From Candidatus Kapaibacterium sp. (GTDB lineage Bacteria; Bacteroidota; Ignavibacteria; Kapaibacteriales; Kapaibacteriaceae), in the NCBI GenBank assembly GCA_026390655.1, contig JAPLFN010000059.1, forward strand, positions 26,395-61,963: a stretch of DNA of 35,569 nt. Direction: 5' to 3'. Positions within the stretch are counted from its first letter, which is position 1, and the number at the start of each line of letters is the position of its first letter. A program made the translations under genes and the position numbers. Positions 16,500 through 25,600 of the stretch are shown one piece after another. The notes under the pieces were generated by a model. It saw only the letters and a program-made list of their open reading frames with translations, did no database searches and had not been told where the DNA came from.

Positions 16500-17474
16500 A
16501 TGATCATCGCGCCAACTTCTGAGAATATCTCCATCGCCGGCCGCGCCCTGCGCGAGGGGTCTATCGTGGCCATTCCCACGGAGACCGTTTACGGTCTGGC
16601 TGGCAGGATAGATAGTGAAGAGGCACTACGGACGATTTTTGCGGTTAAGGGGCGCCCGGCCGACAATCCCCTGATCGTTCATGTGGCCACCGTTGCTCAA
16701 GCTCACGCGTTGATTCTAGCTACGGAGCGCTCTATTGTAGATCTATTGGCTGCCGCGTTTTGGCCAGGTCCGCTTACTATTGTTCTACGGAAAGCTCCCG
16801 GGCTATCGGACCAGATTACCGCGGGATTAGACACCGTTGCCATTAGGATGCCGAGCCATCCGATAGCCCTTGAAGTCATCAAAGCGGCCGGAAGCCCCCT
16901 TGCAGCCCCAAGCGCTAATCGATCTGGAAGACCAAGTCCAACCATGGCTGTCCATGTTGAGAATGATCTTGGGAACTCGATTGTGATCCTCGATGGCGGG
17001 CCGTGCGAGATTGGAATTGAAAGCACGGTTGTGAGGGCCTTAGCAGATAATCTGCTGATCCTGCGTCCGGGTGTGATCTCGGCAGAGGCGCTGGCGTCCG
17101 CAACAGGAATGCAGGTTTCGGATCCAACCGGTGCGGAACCACTACGGGCCTCACCAGGAACGCGCTACCGCCACTATTCGCCAAACGCTGCGATTCAGAT
17201 TGCTCTCACGGTCGATGCTGCCCTGGAGGCGGTACGTGTCCATGGTGCCAACACGATGGTCCTTGCCCCACCGATGTATCTGGGTCGGTTCATTGGGTGC
17301 TTTACGGGTTCCTTGACAGAACATGATCTTTACGCCGAATTGCGTCGATCGGACGATTTGCATGTTGATCGCATTGTGGTACTTTGTGACGATTCACTGG
17401 CAAGACAACCGGCGCTGTTGAATAGGGTCCGGAAGGCCGCCGGTGAGGGTAACGAAGAGGATGCTGGCACATGA
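16500..17474 (+). CDS. L-threonylcarbamoyladenylate synthase (Sua5/YwlC type)
   Basis: Makes threonylcarbamoyl-AMP from Thr, bicarbonate and ATP, the first step of the tRNA t6A37 modification. The YrdC-type catalytic domain is clear: LREGSIVAIPTETVYGLAG, FAVKGRPADNPLIVHV, AFWPGPLTIVLR, AIRMPSHPIALEV, and SANRSGRPSPT. A linker with LRPGVIS and SPGTRYRHYSP leads to a C-terminal Sua5 domain, giving the long Sua5 form (324 residues). I use ATG 16500 because the protein then begins as family members do (MIIAPTSENISIAGR). ATG 16473 adds nine residues and has AAGG upstream, but that AAGG lies in the glgP promoter box. The stop overlaps the HPr start (ATGA). Confidence 0.93.
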   Translation: MIIAPTSENISIAGRALREGSIVAIPTETVYGLAGRIDSEEALRTIFAVKGRPADNPLIVHVATVAQAHALILATERSIVDLLAAAFWPGPLTIVLRKAPGLSDQITAGLDTVAIRMPSHPIALEVIKAAGSPLAAPSANRSGRPSPTMAVHVENDLGNSIVILDGGPCEIGIESTVVRALADNLLILRPGVISAEALASATGMQVSDPTGAEPLRASPGTRYRHYSPNAAIQIALTVDAALEAVRVHGANTMVLAPPMYLGRFIGCFTGSLTEHDLYAELRRSDDLHVDRIVVLCDDSLARQPALLNRVRKAAGEGNEEDAGT

Positions 17475-17770
17475 TCACCACCACTGTAATAGTCGCAAAT
17501 AGAGCCGGCGTCCATACCAGACCAGCAGCAATGCTGGTGAAGTTGGCAGCCCCAGCAGCAATGCTTGTGAAGTTGGCAGCCAAATGCAAGAGTGATATCT
17601 ATCTCATTCGTGACGGGTTTAATATCAATGCAAAGAGCATCATTGGAGTAATGACGCTCGCAGCCGAACAAGGCTGCGAGCTGGGACTCTTAGCGGAAGG
17701 AGCCGACGAAACAGAAGCTGTGGCTGCGATCACAGAGTTGTTCTCTACGGGATTTGGCGAACAGCTGTGA
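17471..17770 (+). CDS. ptsH: HPr phosphocarrier protein with duplicated active-site helix segment
   Basis: HPr passes phosphate from enzyme I to PTS permeases or regulators. Active-site His15 is in place (GVHTRPAA), and the regulatory serine is present as S56 in NAKSIIGVMTLA, which is Ser46 plus exactly ten. The shift comes from a perfect in-frame tandem duplication, PAAMLVKLAA at residues 18-27 and again at 28-37, in the helix after His15. The length is 99 residues; without the extra copy it would be 89, the normal HPr size. ATGA overlap with sua5 and GTGA overlap with ptsI show tight coupling. No PTS permease is in the window. Whether the lengthened helix still docks on enzyme I is unknown. 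Confidence 0.93.
   Translation: MITTTVIVANRAGVHTRPAAMLVKLAAPAAMLVKLAAKCKSDIYLIRDGFNINAKSIIGVMTLAAEQGCELGLLAEGADETEAVAAITELFSTGFGEQL
17522..17581 (+). repeat. ptsH: 30-bp in-frame tandem duplication inside ptsH
   Basis: Copy one is 17522-17551 and copy two 17552-17581, with no gap and one difference (G at 17536, T at 17566). The difference is synonymous, both codons being Leu. The unit length is a multiple of three and keeps the frame. Confidence 0.97.
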
Positions 17771-19515
17771 GTGCCTCAACGAGTGGGCGAGTCCTTAAGG
17801 GTATTCCTGCATCGCCCGGAATTGCCATTGGCAGGGCGTTCGTGCTCAGTTCCGACAGCCCAAGTGTGGAACCGGAAGTCCTCAACGTGCAGGACATACC
17901 TTCGGAGGTTGCCCGATTCAGGACTGCGCTGGACGCAACCACTATTGAACTCATGAACGCTATCGAGCTTGCACGGAAAGAGTCGAGCACGGTGATCTCG
18001 ATCATCGAATCCTATCTGCTTATAGCCAGCGATCCGATGATGACAACGTCAATCATTGATCGAATTCAAGCTGGATTTTCGGCGGAGTCTGCCGTATTGA
18101 ACGAGTTCGACGTACACAAAACGATACTCTACGGAGCCAAGGATCCGCTACTGCGAGAACGAGTTCAAGATTTTGAGCATGTGATGGAGCGAATCATCGC
18201 AGCACTGCGTAATAGGACGCTCTCGCACGAACTCGCAGGTGATAGCGTAGTAGTCTCGGGTTCGATCACGCCCCAGGATATGCTGTTCTTCAGACAGCTT
18301 CATACGCTGGGATACGTTACCGAAATCGGAGGTATCAATTCACACTCTTGCATTCTTGCACGCGACTTCGGAATTCCGGCCGTGATCGGCATTAGAAACG
18401 CAACCGAAATCATCAGTTCCGGATCGATCGTGATCGTAGATGGATTTGCGGGAATCGTGATCGTTGATCCTGAATCAGAAACGCTGAATGAATACATCTC
18501 GAAGCACCGCGAAGCTGCAGAGTATCGAGAACGCCTTGGTGCATTAGTTGGCCAACCGACGCGAACCACTGATGGGGTTGAGCTCGTCCTCAAGGCAAAC
18601 GTAGATTCTCCCGATCAGGTGGATGCGGCGATCATGGCCGGATGCCAAGGCATTGGCCTTGTGCGCACTGAAATGCTACTTGTGCGATGGGGTCGGTACC
18701 CAACGATTGACGAGCAGGTAGCATGGTATCGAGACATCGCAGAACGGGCGTACCCTTTACCTGTAACGTTTCGTGCTTTTGATGTTGGTAGTGACAAGTT
18801 CCGTGAAGGGATACCACATCATGAGGAGAATCCGGCGTTAGGACTTCGAGGTATTCGTTTCCTACTCTATCGCCCGGACATTTTTCAGAACCAGATCCTT
18901 GCCATACTGAGAACGTCTGCGAATCGAAACGTGCGGTTCATGTTGCCAATGATCTCTACGCTCGAAGAATTGGAACATGCAAAGGACATGATCGAGGAGT
19001 GCAAACTTCAGCTTGCCCGTGACGGCGTAGATTTCGATAGATCAATGCCTTTGGGCGTCATGGTTGAGACGCCGGCAGCTGCGCTCATGGCTCCGATCTT
19101 CGCTTCACGTGTTGATTTCTTGTCGATCGGCACAAATGATCTTGCGCAGTATACACTTGCTACAGACCGCACCAATGAACTTGTTGCCGACATCTTTGAT
19201 GCGATGCATCCAGCCGTTGTGCGACTAATATCAATGACCGTGAAAGCAGCCCATGCTGCAGGGGTAGTCGTAAGTGTGTGCGGCGAAATGGCCGGGCACG
19301 CAGCAGCAACGGAAATGCTTGTCGGCATTGGTATCCATGAGTTGAGTGTTTCGCCCCCTCTCCTCCTAGAATTGAAGCATCGCATACGATCCGTCTCGCA
19401 TGGAGATTGTCTTGATCTGGTAAAACGTATCGAAGAGTGCAACACCACAACAGAAGTGTACGCGGTTCTCGGGTCATTGAAATCATGGCGCGAAGGGGGA
19501 GATACTTCCGTATGA
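17767..19515 (+). CDS. ptsI: Phosphoenolpyruvate-protein phosphotransferase (PTS enzyme I)
   Basis: Transfers phosphate from PEP to HPr. The 582-residue length is normal. Residues ~10-145 are the HPr-binding/N-terminal domain (GIPASPGIAIGRAFVL). The phosphohistidine motif is GGINSHSCILARDFGIPAVIG with H193. The PEP-binding barrel shows GIGLVRTEMLL, FRAFDVGSDK, ENPALGLRGIRFLL, MLPMIST, MVETPAAALMA, FLSIGTNDLAQYTLATDR and VCGEMAG, so the enzyme looks intact. The usual TLDIGGDK is FDVGSDK here. The start is GTG overlapping the HPr stop (GTGA), and the stop overlaps the next gene (ATGA). A sugar-transporting EII is not present nearby, so the pair may serve a distant permease or a regulatory role. 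Confidence 0.97.
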   Translation: MSASTSGRVLKGIPASPGIAIGRAFVLSSDSPSVEPEVLNVQDIPSEVARFRTALDATTIELMNAIELARKESSTVISIIESYLLIASDPMMTTSIIDRIQAGFSAESAVLNEFDVHKTILYGAKDPLLRERVQDFEHVMERIIAALRNRTLSHELAGDSVVVSGSITPQDMLFFRQLHTLGYVTEIGGINSHSCILARDFGIPAVIGIRNATEIISSGSIVIVDGFAGIVIVDPESETLNEYISKHREAAEYRERLGALVGQPTRTTDGVELVLKANVDSPDQVDAAIMAGCQGIGLVRTEMLLVRWGRYPTIDEQVAWYRDIAERAYPLPVTFRAFDVGSDKFREGIPHHEENPALGLRGIRFLLYRPDIFQNQILAILRTSANRNVRFMLPMISTLEELEHAKDMIEECKLQLARDGVDFDRSMPLGVMVETPAAALMAPIFASRVDFLSIGTNDLAQYTLATDRTNELVADIFDAMHPAVVRLISMTVKAAHAAGVVVSVCGEMAGHAAATEMLVGIGIHELSVSPPLLLELKHRIRSVSHGDCLDLVKRIEECNTTTEVYAVLGSLKSWREGGDTSV

Positions 19516-21137
19516 AATGGATTGCCGGTGTACTCGTGCTCCTTGTTTCTGCCGTCGGTGGCGTGGCTCAACAAATCGACTCATTGCCGCTGATCATCCG
19601 ATCCATAATCGTTGAACGACGCGACATTTTTGATGAAGGCCATGCAGATTGGTTTTTTGGGGCACCGCTGTTGAATGCGCTCCATACAACCACGAAGCCA
19701 TATATCATTGAGGACGAGTTTCGCTTTGAGGAGGGAGACGATCTTGACACCACAGCCTTGCTCGAAACAGAACGGATACTCCGCCGAATGGGAATTTTCG
19801 CAAATGTGCGTGTTACGTATAAGCAGGTGGGGCAGGATAGTGCAGATGTAGAGGTGTTCACCCAGGATCGTTGGTCCCTCCGTCCTGCACTGCTCTTCGG
19901 AACCGGTGGTGGTGTTACAAGCTTGGGAGGCAAGCTGGAAGAAGTAAACCTCTTTGGCACGGCTACGCAGGCGATGGTGTATGGGCTCCACCGAACAGAG
20001 AACGACATCGGATGGGAGGGCATGGCTCAGATCACGCAAAGGAGATTGTTCCGAAGTGAGGTGAATCTCGTGGCAGCATTGAAGGCAAACCGCTTTCGTA
20101 CCGATCAGACGATTCAGTTCAATAAACCATACCGGACGATGACCACGCCGTGGGCATTCGGGTTAGGCGCTTGGAATGGATATGGAAGCGACTTCTTCTA
20201 TGATGGTTCGAGCGCTCAACCAACGCTACTCCCGTTTCACGACCGCGAGTATGTTGGATGGATCTCGCAAGCCTCTGGTGAACGTGATCGATTGTTCACA
20301 AGTGCCAGCGTGCGAATCTCTGATGTTGATCGAGGTATACCTTCTTCACGTCAGGCGTTTGACAACACAGGCCATTTCCTTGTTGCGTTCTCTTCGATTT
20401 CACAGACGTATAGGCGAAGCCAGTTTCTCAACGGGTATGAAACAGAGGATGTACAGGAAGGGGCATGGGGCTCTGCTATCATCGGACGAATCTTCTCGCT
20501 CGGTAATGGAGGACAGACGATGTGGTACATCGGAGCTCAGGCAGAACAATCACGATACGTTACATCTGATCTGTATCTCTTTGGGCATGTTGCAGGGGGC
20601 ACCGGTTTTGGCACGAACCGCGCACTCTACACCTATCTTGAGGTTACAGGACTTGGTCACTGGCGCCTTTCCGACAACTTTGTTCTGGCGGGTCGAGTTA
20701 AATCGCAGACGGCCTGGAATTGGACAGCCTTTCGACAGCTCGTGCTAGACTATGAATCTGGTCTCCGAGGTTATCAAGCAAACGGACTAAGTGGCGATAA
20801 TCGCATCATCACAAACACCGAGATACGATGGTTCCCTGGATGGAAGGCCTGGATCTTTGGCTTTAGCGGAGTCGCTTTTTATGATGCAGGCACGGTTTGG
20901 AATCAGGGTGTTGGACTACAGGCTGTCCGTTTTCATAACGCAGTTGGCCTCGGACTTCGCTTTCACAATCTCAAAGCTTCGGGCTCAGACGCAGTGTTCA
21001 GATTTGATGTTGCCTACAACATGGACACACGTAGTTTCTCCGGTCTGATCTTCACAGTGAGCCAGATGTTCTCTGCCTTCGGGACACATCAGTATCGCCC
21101 GCCCGACGAATTGGGCAGCGATCTTGACCTTCAATAA
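19512..21137 (+). CDS. Omp85-like outer-membrane protein with one POTRA domain
   Basis: ATG 19512 overlaps the ptsI stop (ATGA) and opens a signal peptide (MKWIAGVLVLLVSAVGGVAQ). The frame continues upstream to 19437, but that part lies inside ptsI and has no signal. Residues ~30-125 resemble a single POTRA domain (FEEGDDLDTTALLETERILR, MGIFANVRVTYK, DSADVEVFTQDRWSL). Residues ~126-541 form a beta-barrel with late motifs typical of BamA/TamA-type proteins (LRGYQANGLSGDNRIITNTE, FYDAGTVW, GLGLRF). It is much shorter than BamA and has only one recognisable POTRA. Probably an outer-membrane assembly or transport factor; the substrate is unknown. It sits inside the ptsHI-deoC operon. Confidence 0.82.
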   Translation: MKWIAGVLVLLVSAVGGVAQQIDSLPLIIRSIIVERRDIFDEGHADWFFGAPLLNALHTTTKPYIIEDEFRFEEGDDLDTTALLETERILRRMGIFANVRVTYKQVGQDSADVEVFTQDRWSLRPALLFGTGGGVTSLGGKLEEVNLFGTATQAMVYGLHRTENDIGWEGMAQITQRRLFRSEVNLVAALKANRFRTDQTIQFNKPYRTMTTPWAFGLGAWNGYGSDFFYDGSSAQPTLLPFHDREYVGWISQASGERDRLFTSASVRISDVDRGIPSSRQAFDNTGHFLVAFSSISQTYRRSQFLNGYETEDVQEGAWGSAIIGRIFSLGNGGQTMWYIGAQAEQSRYVTSDLYLFGHVAGGTGFGTNRALYTYLEVTGLGHWRLSDNFVLAGRVKSQTAWNWTAFRQLVLDYESGLRGYQANGLSGDNRIITNTEIRWFPGWKAWIFGFSGVAFYDAGTVWNQGVGLQAVRFHNAVGLGLRFHNLKASGSDAVFRFDVAYNMDTRSFSGLIFTVSQMFSAFGTHQYRPPDELGSDLDLQ

Positions 21138-21139
21138 GC

Positions 21140-21145
21140 AAGGAG
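21140..21145 (+). promoter_or_regulatory. deoC: Ribosome binding site of deoC
   Basis: AAGGAG stands 7 nt before the deoC ATG. It is the one internal junction of this operon that does not rely on stop-start overlap. Confidence 0.75.
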
Positions 21146-21152
21146 TAGCTCA

Positions 21153-21824
21153 ATGGACCTCGCATCATACATAGACCACACATTGCTCAAGCCTGATAGC
21201 ACGGCCCAGCAGATTGATGTGCTCTGTGCGGAGGCGCGCCAATATCAGTTTGCGAGCGTATGTATTCTTCCGTGGCATGTTGCGCGGGCGACGGCAATTC
21301 TAGCCGGAAGTGATGTGCTGATCTGCACCGTGATAGGCTTTCCTTTAGGAGCAACAACCACGCAGGCGAAGATTTCCGAAACACTTGACGCAATCTCCCG
21401 CGGCGCAAGCGAGATAGATATGGTCGCCTCACTCACAGCTCTGAAGAGCGGCATGCATGGCGATGTACTCGAAGACATTCGGGCAGTTACTGTGGCCGCA
21501 CACGATCATGGTGCGATCGTAAAGGTCATCATCGAAACATGTCTGCTAAACGATGCCGAGAAGAAGCAGATGTGTGCCATCGTTACGCAAGCAGGCTCGG
21601 ATTTCATAAAGACATCGACTGGATTTTCAACTGGCGGCGCAACGATCGAGGACGTTCGGCTACTGCGAGAACACGTTGGCGCCAAGGTTTTCGTGAAGGC
21701 CAGCGGAGGAATTCGTGACCGAGTTTCGGCACTCGCAATGATAGAAGCGGGGGCTGCGCGATTGGGCACGAGCAGTGGTGTGGTAATCCTAGGTTCTCAT
21801 GAAAGGAATAACGAAATCGAATGA
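21153..21824 (+). CDS. deoC: Deoxyribose-phosphate aldolase
   Basis: Class I aldolase that splits 2-deoxyribose-5-phosphate into glyceraldehyde-3-phosphate and acetaldehyde in deoxynucleoside catabolism. The 223-residue length fits the short DeoC form. Key residues are visible: the Schiff-base lysine K153 in DFIKTSTGF, the proton-relay lysine K182 in FVKASGGIR, D89 in SEIDMV, and the N-terminal IDHTLLKPD motif. It follows the Omp85-like gene by 15 bp, and its stop overlaps the pirin start (ATGA). Its product could feed glycolysis, near the PEP/HPr step encoded upstream. Confidence 0.97.
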   Translation: MDLASYIDHTLLKPDSTAQQIDVLCAEARQYQFASVCILPWHVARATAILAGSDVLICTVIGFPLGATTTQAKISETLDAISRGASEIDMVASLTALKSGMHGDVLEDIRAVTVAAHDHGAIVKVIIETCLLNDAEKKQMCAIVTQAGSDFIKTSTGFSTGGATIEDVRLLREHVGAKVFVKASGGIRDRVSALAMIEAGAARLGTSSGVVILGSHERNNEIE

Positions 21825-22687
21825 AACGCCCCGTCCGAATCATCACAAGCTCCCTCATGACTGGCGTCGGCCCACTTGTTGTGGCTCAACCACTCCCAGT
21901 CTCTGCGCTTCGAAACGCAGATCCATTTCTTCTCCTACATCATGCGGGACCGCAAACGTTTGACCCACAGGTAAAGGCTCATCGAATAGAACCGCATCCT
22001 CATCGTGGATTTGAGCCCGTGACATTTGTCTTTAAAGGTAGTGTGCTGCATCGTGATTCACTTGGCAATGAAGGACAGATCGGTGCCGGCGAGGTTCAAT
22101 GGATCACGAGTGGAAGCGGCATTGTCCACAGTGAAGGACCAACGCCAGAAGTTCAAGAATCTGGTGGAGAGCTCGAACTCATTCAACTGTGGGTGAATCT
22201 GCCAGCCAACAAGAAAATGATCACGCCTACCTACCAAGAACTACATCATGGCGATATCCCTCGCATACATGCTCTTGACGGAGCACTTACGCTGGATGTT
22301 GTGGCAGGTGAGTACGGTGGCGTAAGTGGTCCGGCTACAACACATAGCCCCCTGATGACAGCTATGGGTCATTTTACGAAAGGTGCTGTCGGGACCATCG
22401 CTGCTCCTCAATACGAGCAGGTGCTTCTCTATGTGCTCAATGGTTCATTGAGGATCAACGGTGAACATGTCGTTGACCGCCATCACCTTGCTGCGTTTGA
22501 CATTGCGGGTGATACAATTGACATTGAGACTCTGAGTGACGGCTCGTTGCTGTTGCTTGCTGGAGAACCTTTACGGGAGCCAATCGCAATGCATGGCCCA
22601 TTTGTGATGAACACAGATGATGAGCTTCGCACCGCCTTTCGAGATTTTGCCGGAGGCAAGATGGGAACGCTAGTGGACAACGAATGA
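21821..22687 (+). CDS. Pirin family protein
   Basis: A bicupin of the pirin family; members are metal-binding regulators or quercetin dioxygenase-like enzymes, and the role here is not known. The N-terminal cupin keeps the four metal ligands: H59 and H61 in PHPHRGFEPVTFVFKG, and H103 and E105 in SGIVHSEG. The length of 288 matches the family. The C-terminal cupin (QVLLYVLNGSLRINGEHV) lacks these ligands, as is usual. The start is coupled to deoC by an ATGA overlap. Its 3' end overlaps the convergent cargo gene by 18 bp. Confidence 0.94.
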   Translation: MKRPVRIITSSLMTGVGPLVVAQPLPVSALRNADPFLLLHHAGPQTFDPQVKAHRIEPHPHRGFEPVTFVFKGSVLHRDSLGNEGQIGAGEVQWITSGSGIVHSEGPTPEVQESGGELELIQLWVNLPANKKMITPTYQELHHGDIPRIHALDGALTLDVVAGEYGGVSGPATTHSPLMTAMGHFTKGAVGTIAAPQYEQVLLYVLNGSLRINGEHVVDRHHLAAFDIAGDTIDIETLSDGSLLLLAGEPLREPIAMHGPFVMNTDDELRTAFRDFAGGKMGTLVDNE

Positions 22688-25600
22688 TGATGCTCGATTG
22701 ACGCCGTCAATTGTTGCACGCAGGATGAACGTGCCTTGGGGCAAAGCGCTGATGTCGTATGAACATTCATGGAGTATGTTGCCGGCATGTGTATCTACGA
22801 TGCGCCCCATCACATCAATGATCTCAATCGAGATCGAATGAGAACGGTCGTTGTCTAGTCGCAGTGTCAGATGTTCATCGGCAGGAATGGGGCTTATCGC
22901 TAGCGTGCCTATCCCTGAGAATTGAACCGTGCGAATCTGACGACCCGCACATGGGTCATCAACAGTCAAAGTTCCATCGTCATATTCCACTGCCGAAACC
23001 TGATCGGTCCACAACAAGCCGGGTTCACGAACAAACAAAAGATCTGTCTTTGCAGCGTAAGACAAAAGTGTGTTTACGGGCAGAAGCGCAAGCGTGTCCG
23101 ATCCATCCCATCGGCCAACGATGTCAACAACAAACTGTTCCCCTTCTATCCTGCTGGTCCAACGTGAACGTTGGTCAGAACCCGACGCAATGCTCAGCTC
23201 ACGTGCCTTCCAGGTGACGTGTACGGTGAACTCATCGAGTAGAACACTGTCGATCTGCGGTCTCTGAATGAGCAGAACCGGCACGGTGTCTACCACACCA
23301 ATGCGAGATATGATATCAGGCATAGCGATAACGGTTCGCGCACTTGCCTCTGCTTCGAGCTGTGTTGTTAGAGAACCTAAACATGGGTCATCGATCGTCA
23401 CAACTACGCTATCACGATGAACGCCTACCTTCTGCTTGATCTCTACAAAAGCCGTCATTTGTGCATCAGGGACAAGCACGCAAGGTATTGCTGGTTCTGT
23501 CCGGAGAAGAGTGAAAGGGGCTTGTGGACCCCGGATGGCGCTAACTCGAAGATCGGCTGTGCCAGTATTGCGATAGATGGCCTGTAGCGTCTGCCGACGG
23601 CCAACAATGTTCTCCGTGTAAGCCAGTAACGGAGTGCCGTCGGACAACGCATTTACCGCGCTACCTCTGATGCGAATGACCACGCTCGTGTCACACGGCA
23701 AAAGACGAACGGTCATTACGATCTCATATGGGCCAACAGCAGCAGGCACTACGCTCACGCGAATAGTGCGTTTGCCAACGAATCGGTCGCCTCGTGCAAT
23801 ATCCGCTGTTGCTGTCCCCACTATCGAGATGTCAGAGACTTCCCACGTTGTGGTATCTGCCGACGTGAAGTCAACATCAACCTCTGCGCGTGAGTTTCTG
23901 CAGAGGATCAGGGTTGCCACATCAACAGTGGGTGATGCGGTAATCCTCGGTGCCGAAACCGGGCCATCAACGTCTACCCACAACGTATCGAGACATGCTC
24001 CATCACGAACAACAAACCCGATTCGTCCAGCCGTAGCACCTAATGATGGCAGCCATCGGATCCTGGTCTGTGTAGGTATTCCTGCAACTGTCTGGAATCT
24101 CTTCGCAGACAGGATTCGTGACGAGCCCATTTCGAGAACATCTACAACGTCTACTGCCGCACCATCGAAGAGAAAGCCAAGTGTGGTATCGCGCGAGGTG
24201 GCGGTACATACAACGATCGACGGCATTCTGATGTTCTTAGGGTTAACATCAAACGTTCGATCATTTCGACGAACAATGATGTTTGTGGACACAACCGTGT
24301 CACACGGGGTGATCGTTGCGTCAATACTGGCTGTAACAAGTGAGCCGTTCGTTGGTAGGCTCATCGCAACAGGTATGCGATAGCGCTCCCCAGGCTTGAG
24401 TAAGATTGGCGCCGGGAATGTTATAGCTACACCTGGTGAAGCCGAGGTGACCTTCGTTATCGTTGCATCGGACGCTGAATTGTTGAAGAGCCACAATGCT
24501 GTATCAACGGAATAGGTGCAGCCGAGTGCATTGAGATTGACAACCGGGAAGTCGATCTTCCAGCCATTGAGGACGTTGACAACTACCGTATCCGTTGCCA
24601 CACAGCCGAAAATGTCGGTGATTGATACTGTATATGTCTGCGTAGATGTTGCAACAAGCTGTAGATCTGTCTTCGAACTCACTACAATCCCGTTTGCTCT
24701 TTTCCATTCGATGGAAGAATACGTTCCCGTTGTTTTTGCAGTGAAGGAAATCGAGGTCCCGGGACACACAAGCGTGTCTCTTGGTGCTCGTACAGACAGG
24801 AGCGGGAATTGCCCGGTGTTCTCGGGTATGGACTGACCAAATGAACTGATTCCATCATCGCCGGGTGTTGCAAGGTATGCTTGGTTTACCGCGCTAGCCT
24901 GATTGACATTGCGTCCATTTGGTCCGGCGGTGACGGAAAACGTCAGACCACCGATAAGGTTCGCGCCGGAGAACAGGAACGATCCACCTCCACCACCTCC
25001 ACCGGGACCGTGCATTGCGCTCGTGCGCACATTGCCACCGCGTCCACCATCAGCACCAACGAACACTCCAGCAACAAGATTCCGAAGGACCAACAGAACC
25101 GTGCCCCCTGCACCACCTGCGCCGGCTCCATCGTTCTGTGCATCTGCCATAGGTCGAGTACCATTCGCAGTTATGCTTCGTGCATTACCGCCCAACGTCT
25201 GACATCTGATGATCACAATGCCACCGCCATTAGCGCCACCTGTACCAACGTTATCATTCATTTGGCCGGCACCGCCGCCGCCGCCACATCGAATGCGCGC
25301 AGTGTTGTTAACAACGGCCGGCGCGCTGACGCCACCAAGTCCGCCATTATCAAAAAACCGGCTGCAACCTTCCCATTGTGCTCCACCACGTCCGCCAGCA
25401 CCACCGTTGCCGCCCCCACCTCCACCGGAGTTGTGAGATACTCCGCCGCCACCACCGGAAAAAAGTTCTTGTCGACCAGAGACATTGCTTGCCTGTGGAT
25501 CCACATACGATTCTCCCTTCATGGCGGCCGATTGACTATTAATCCCATCGTTCGCCGTCATCGTTGAACAGGCGCCACCAGAGCGCCAGGAGGTTCCGCC

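Noticed and set aside
19437-19511. Longer start for the Omp85-like gene
   Set aside because: It lies inside ptsI, and the ATG at 19512 gives a signal peptide and an ATGA overlap.
24881-25567. Long Thr/Pro-rich plus-strand open frames
   Set aside because: They are antisense shadows of the glycine-rich part of the minus-strand cargo gene, with no start signals.
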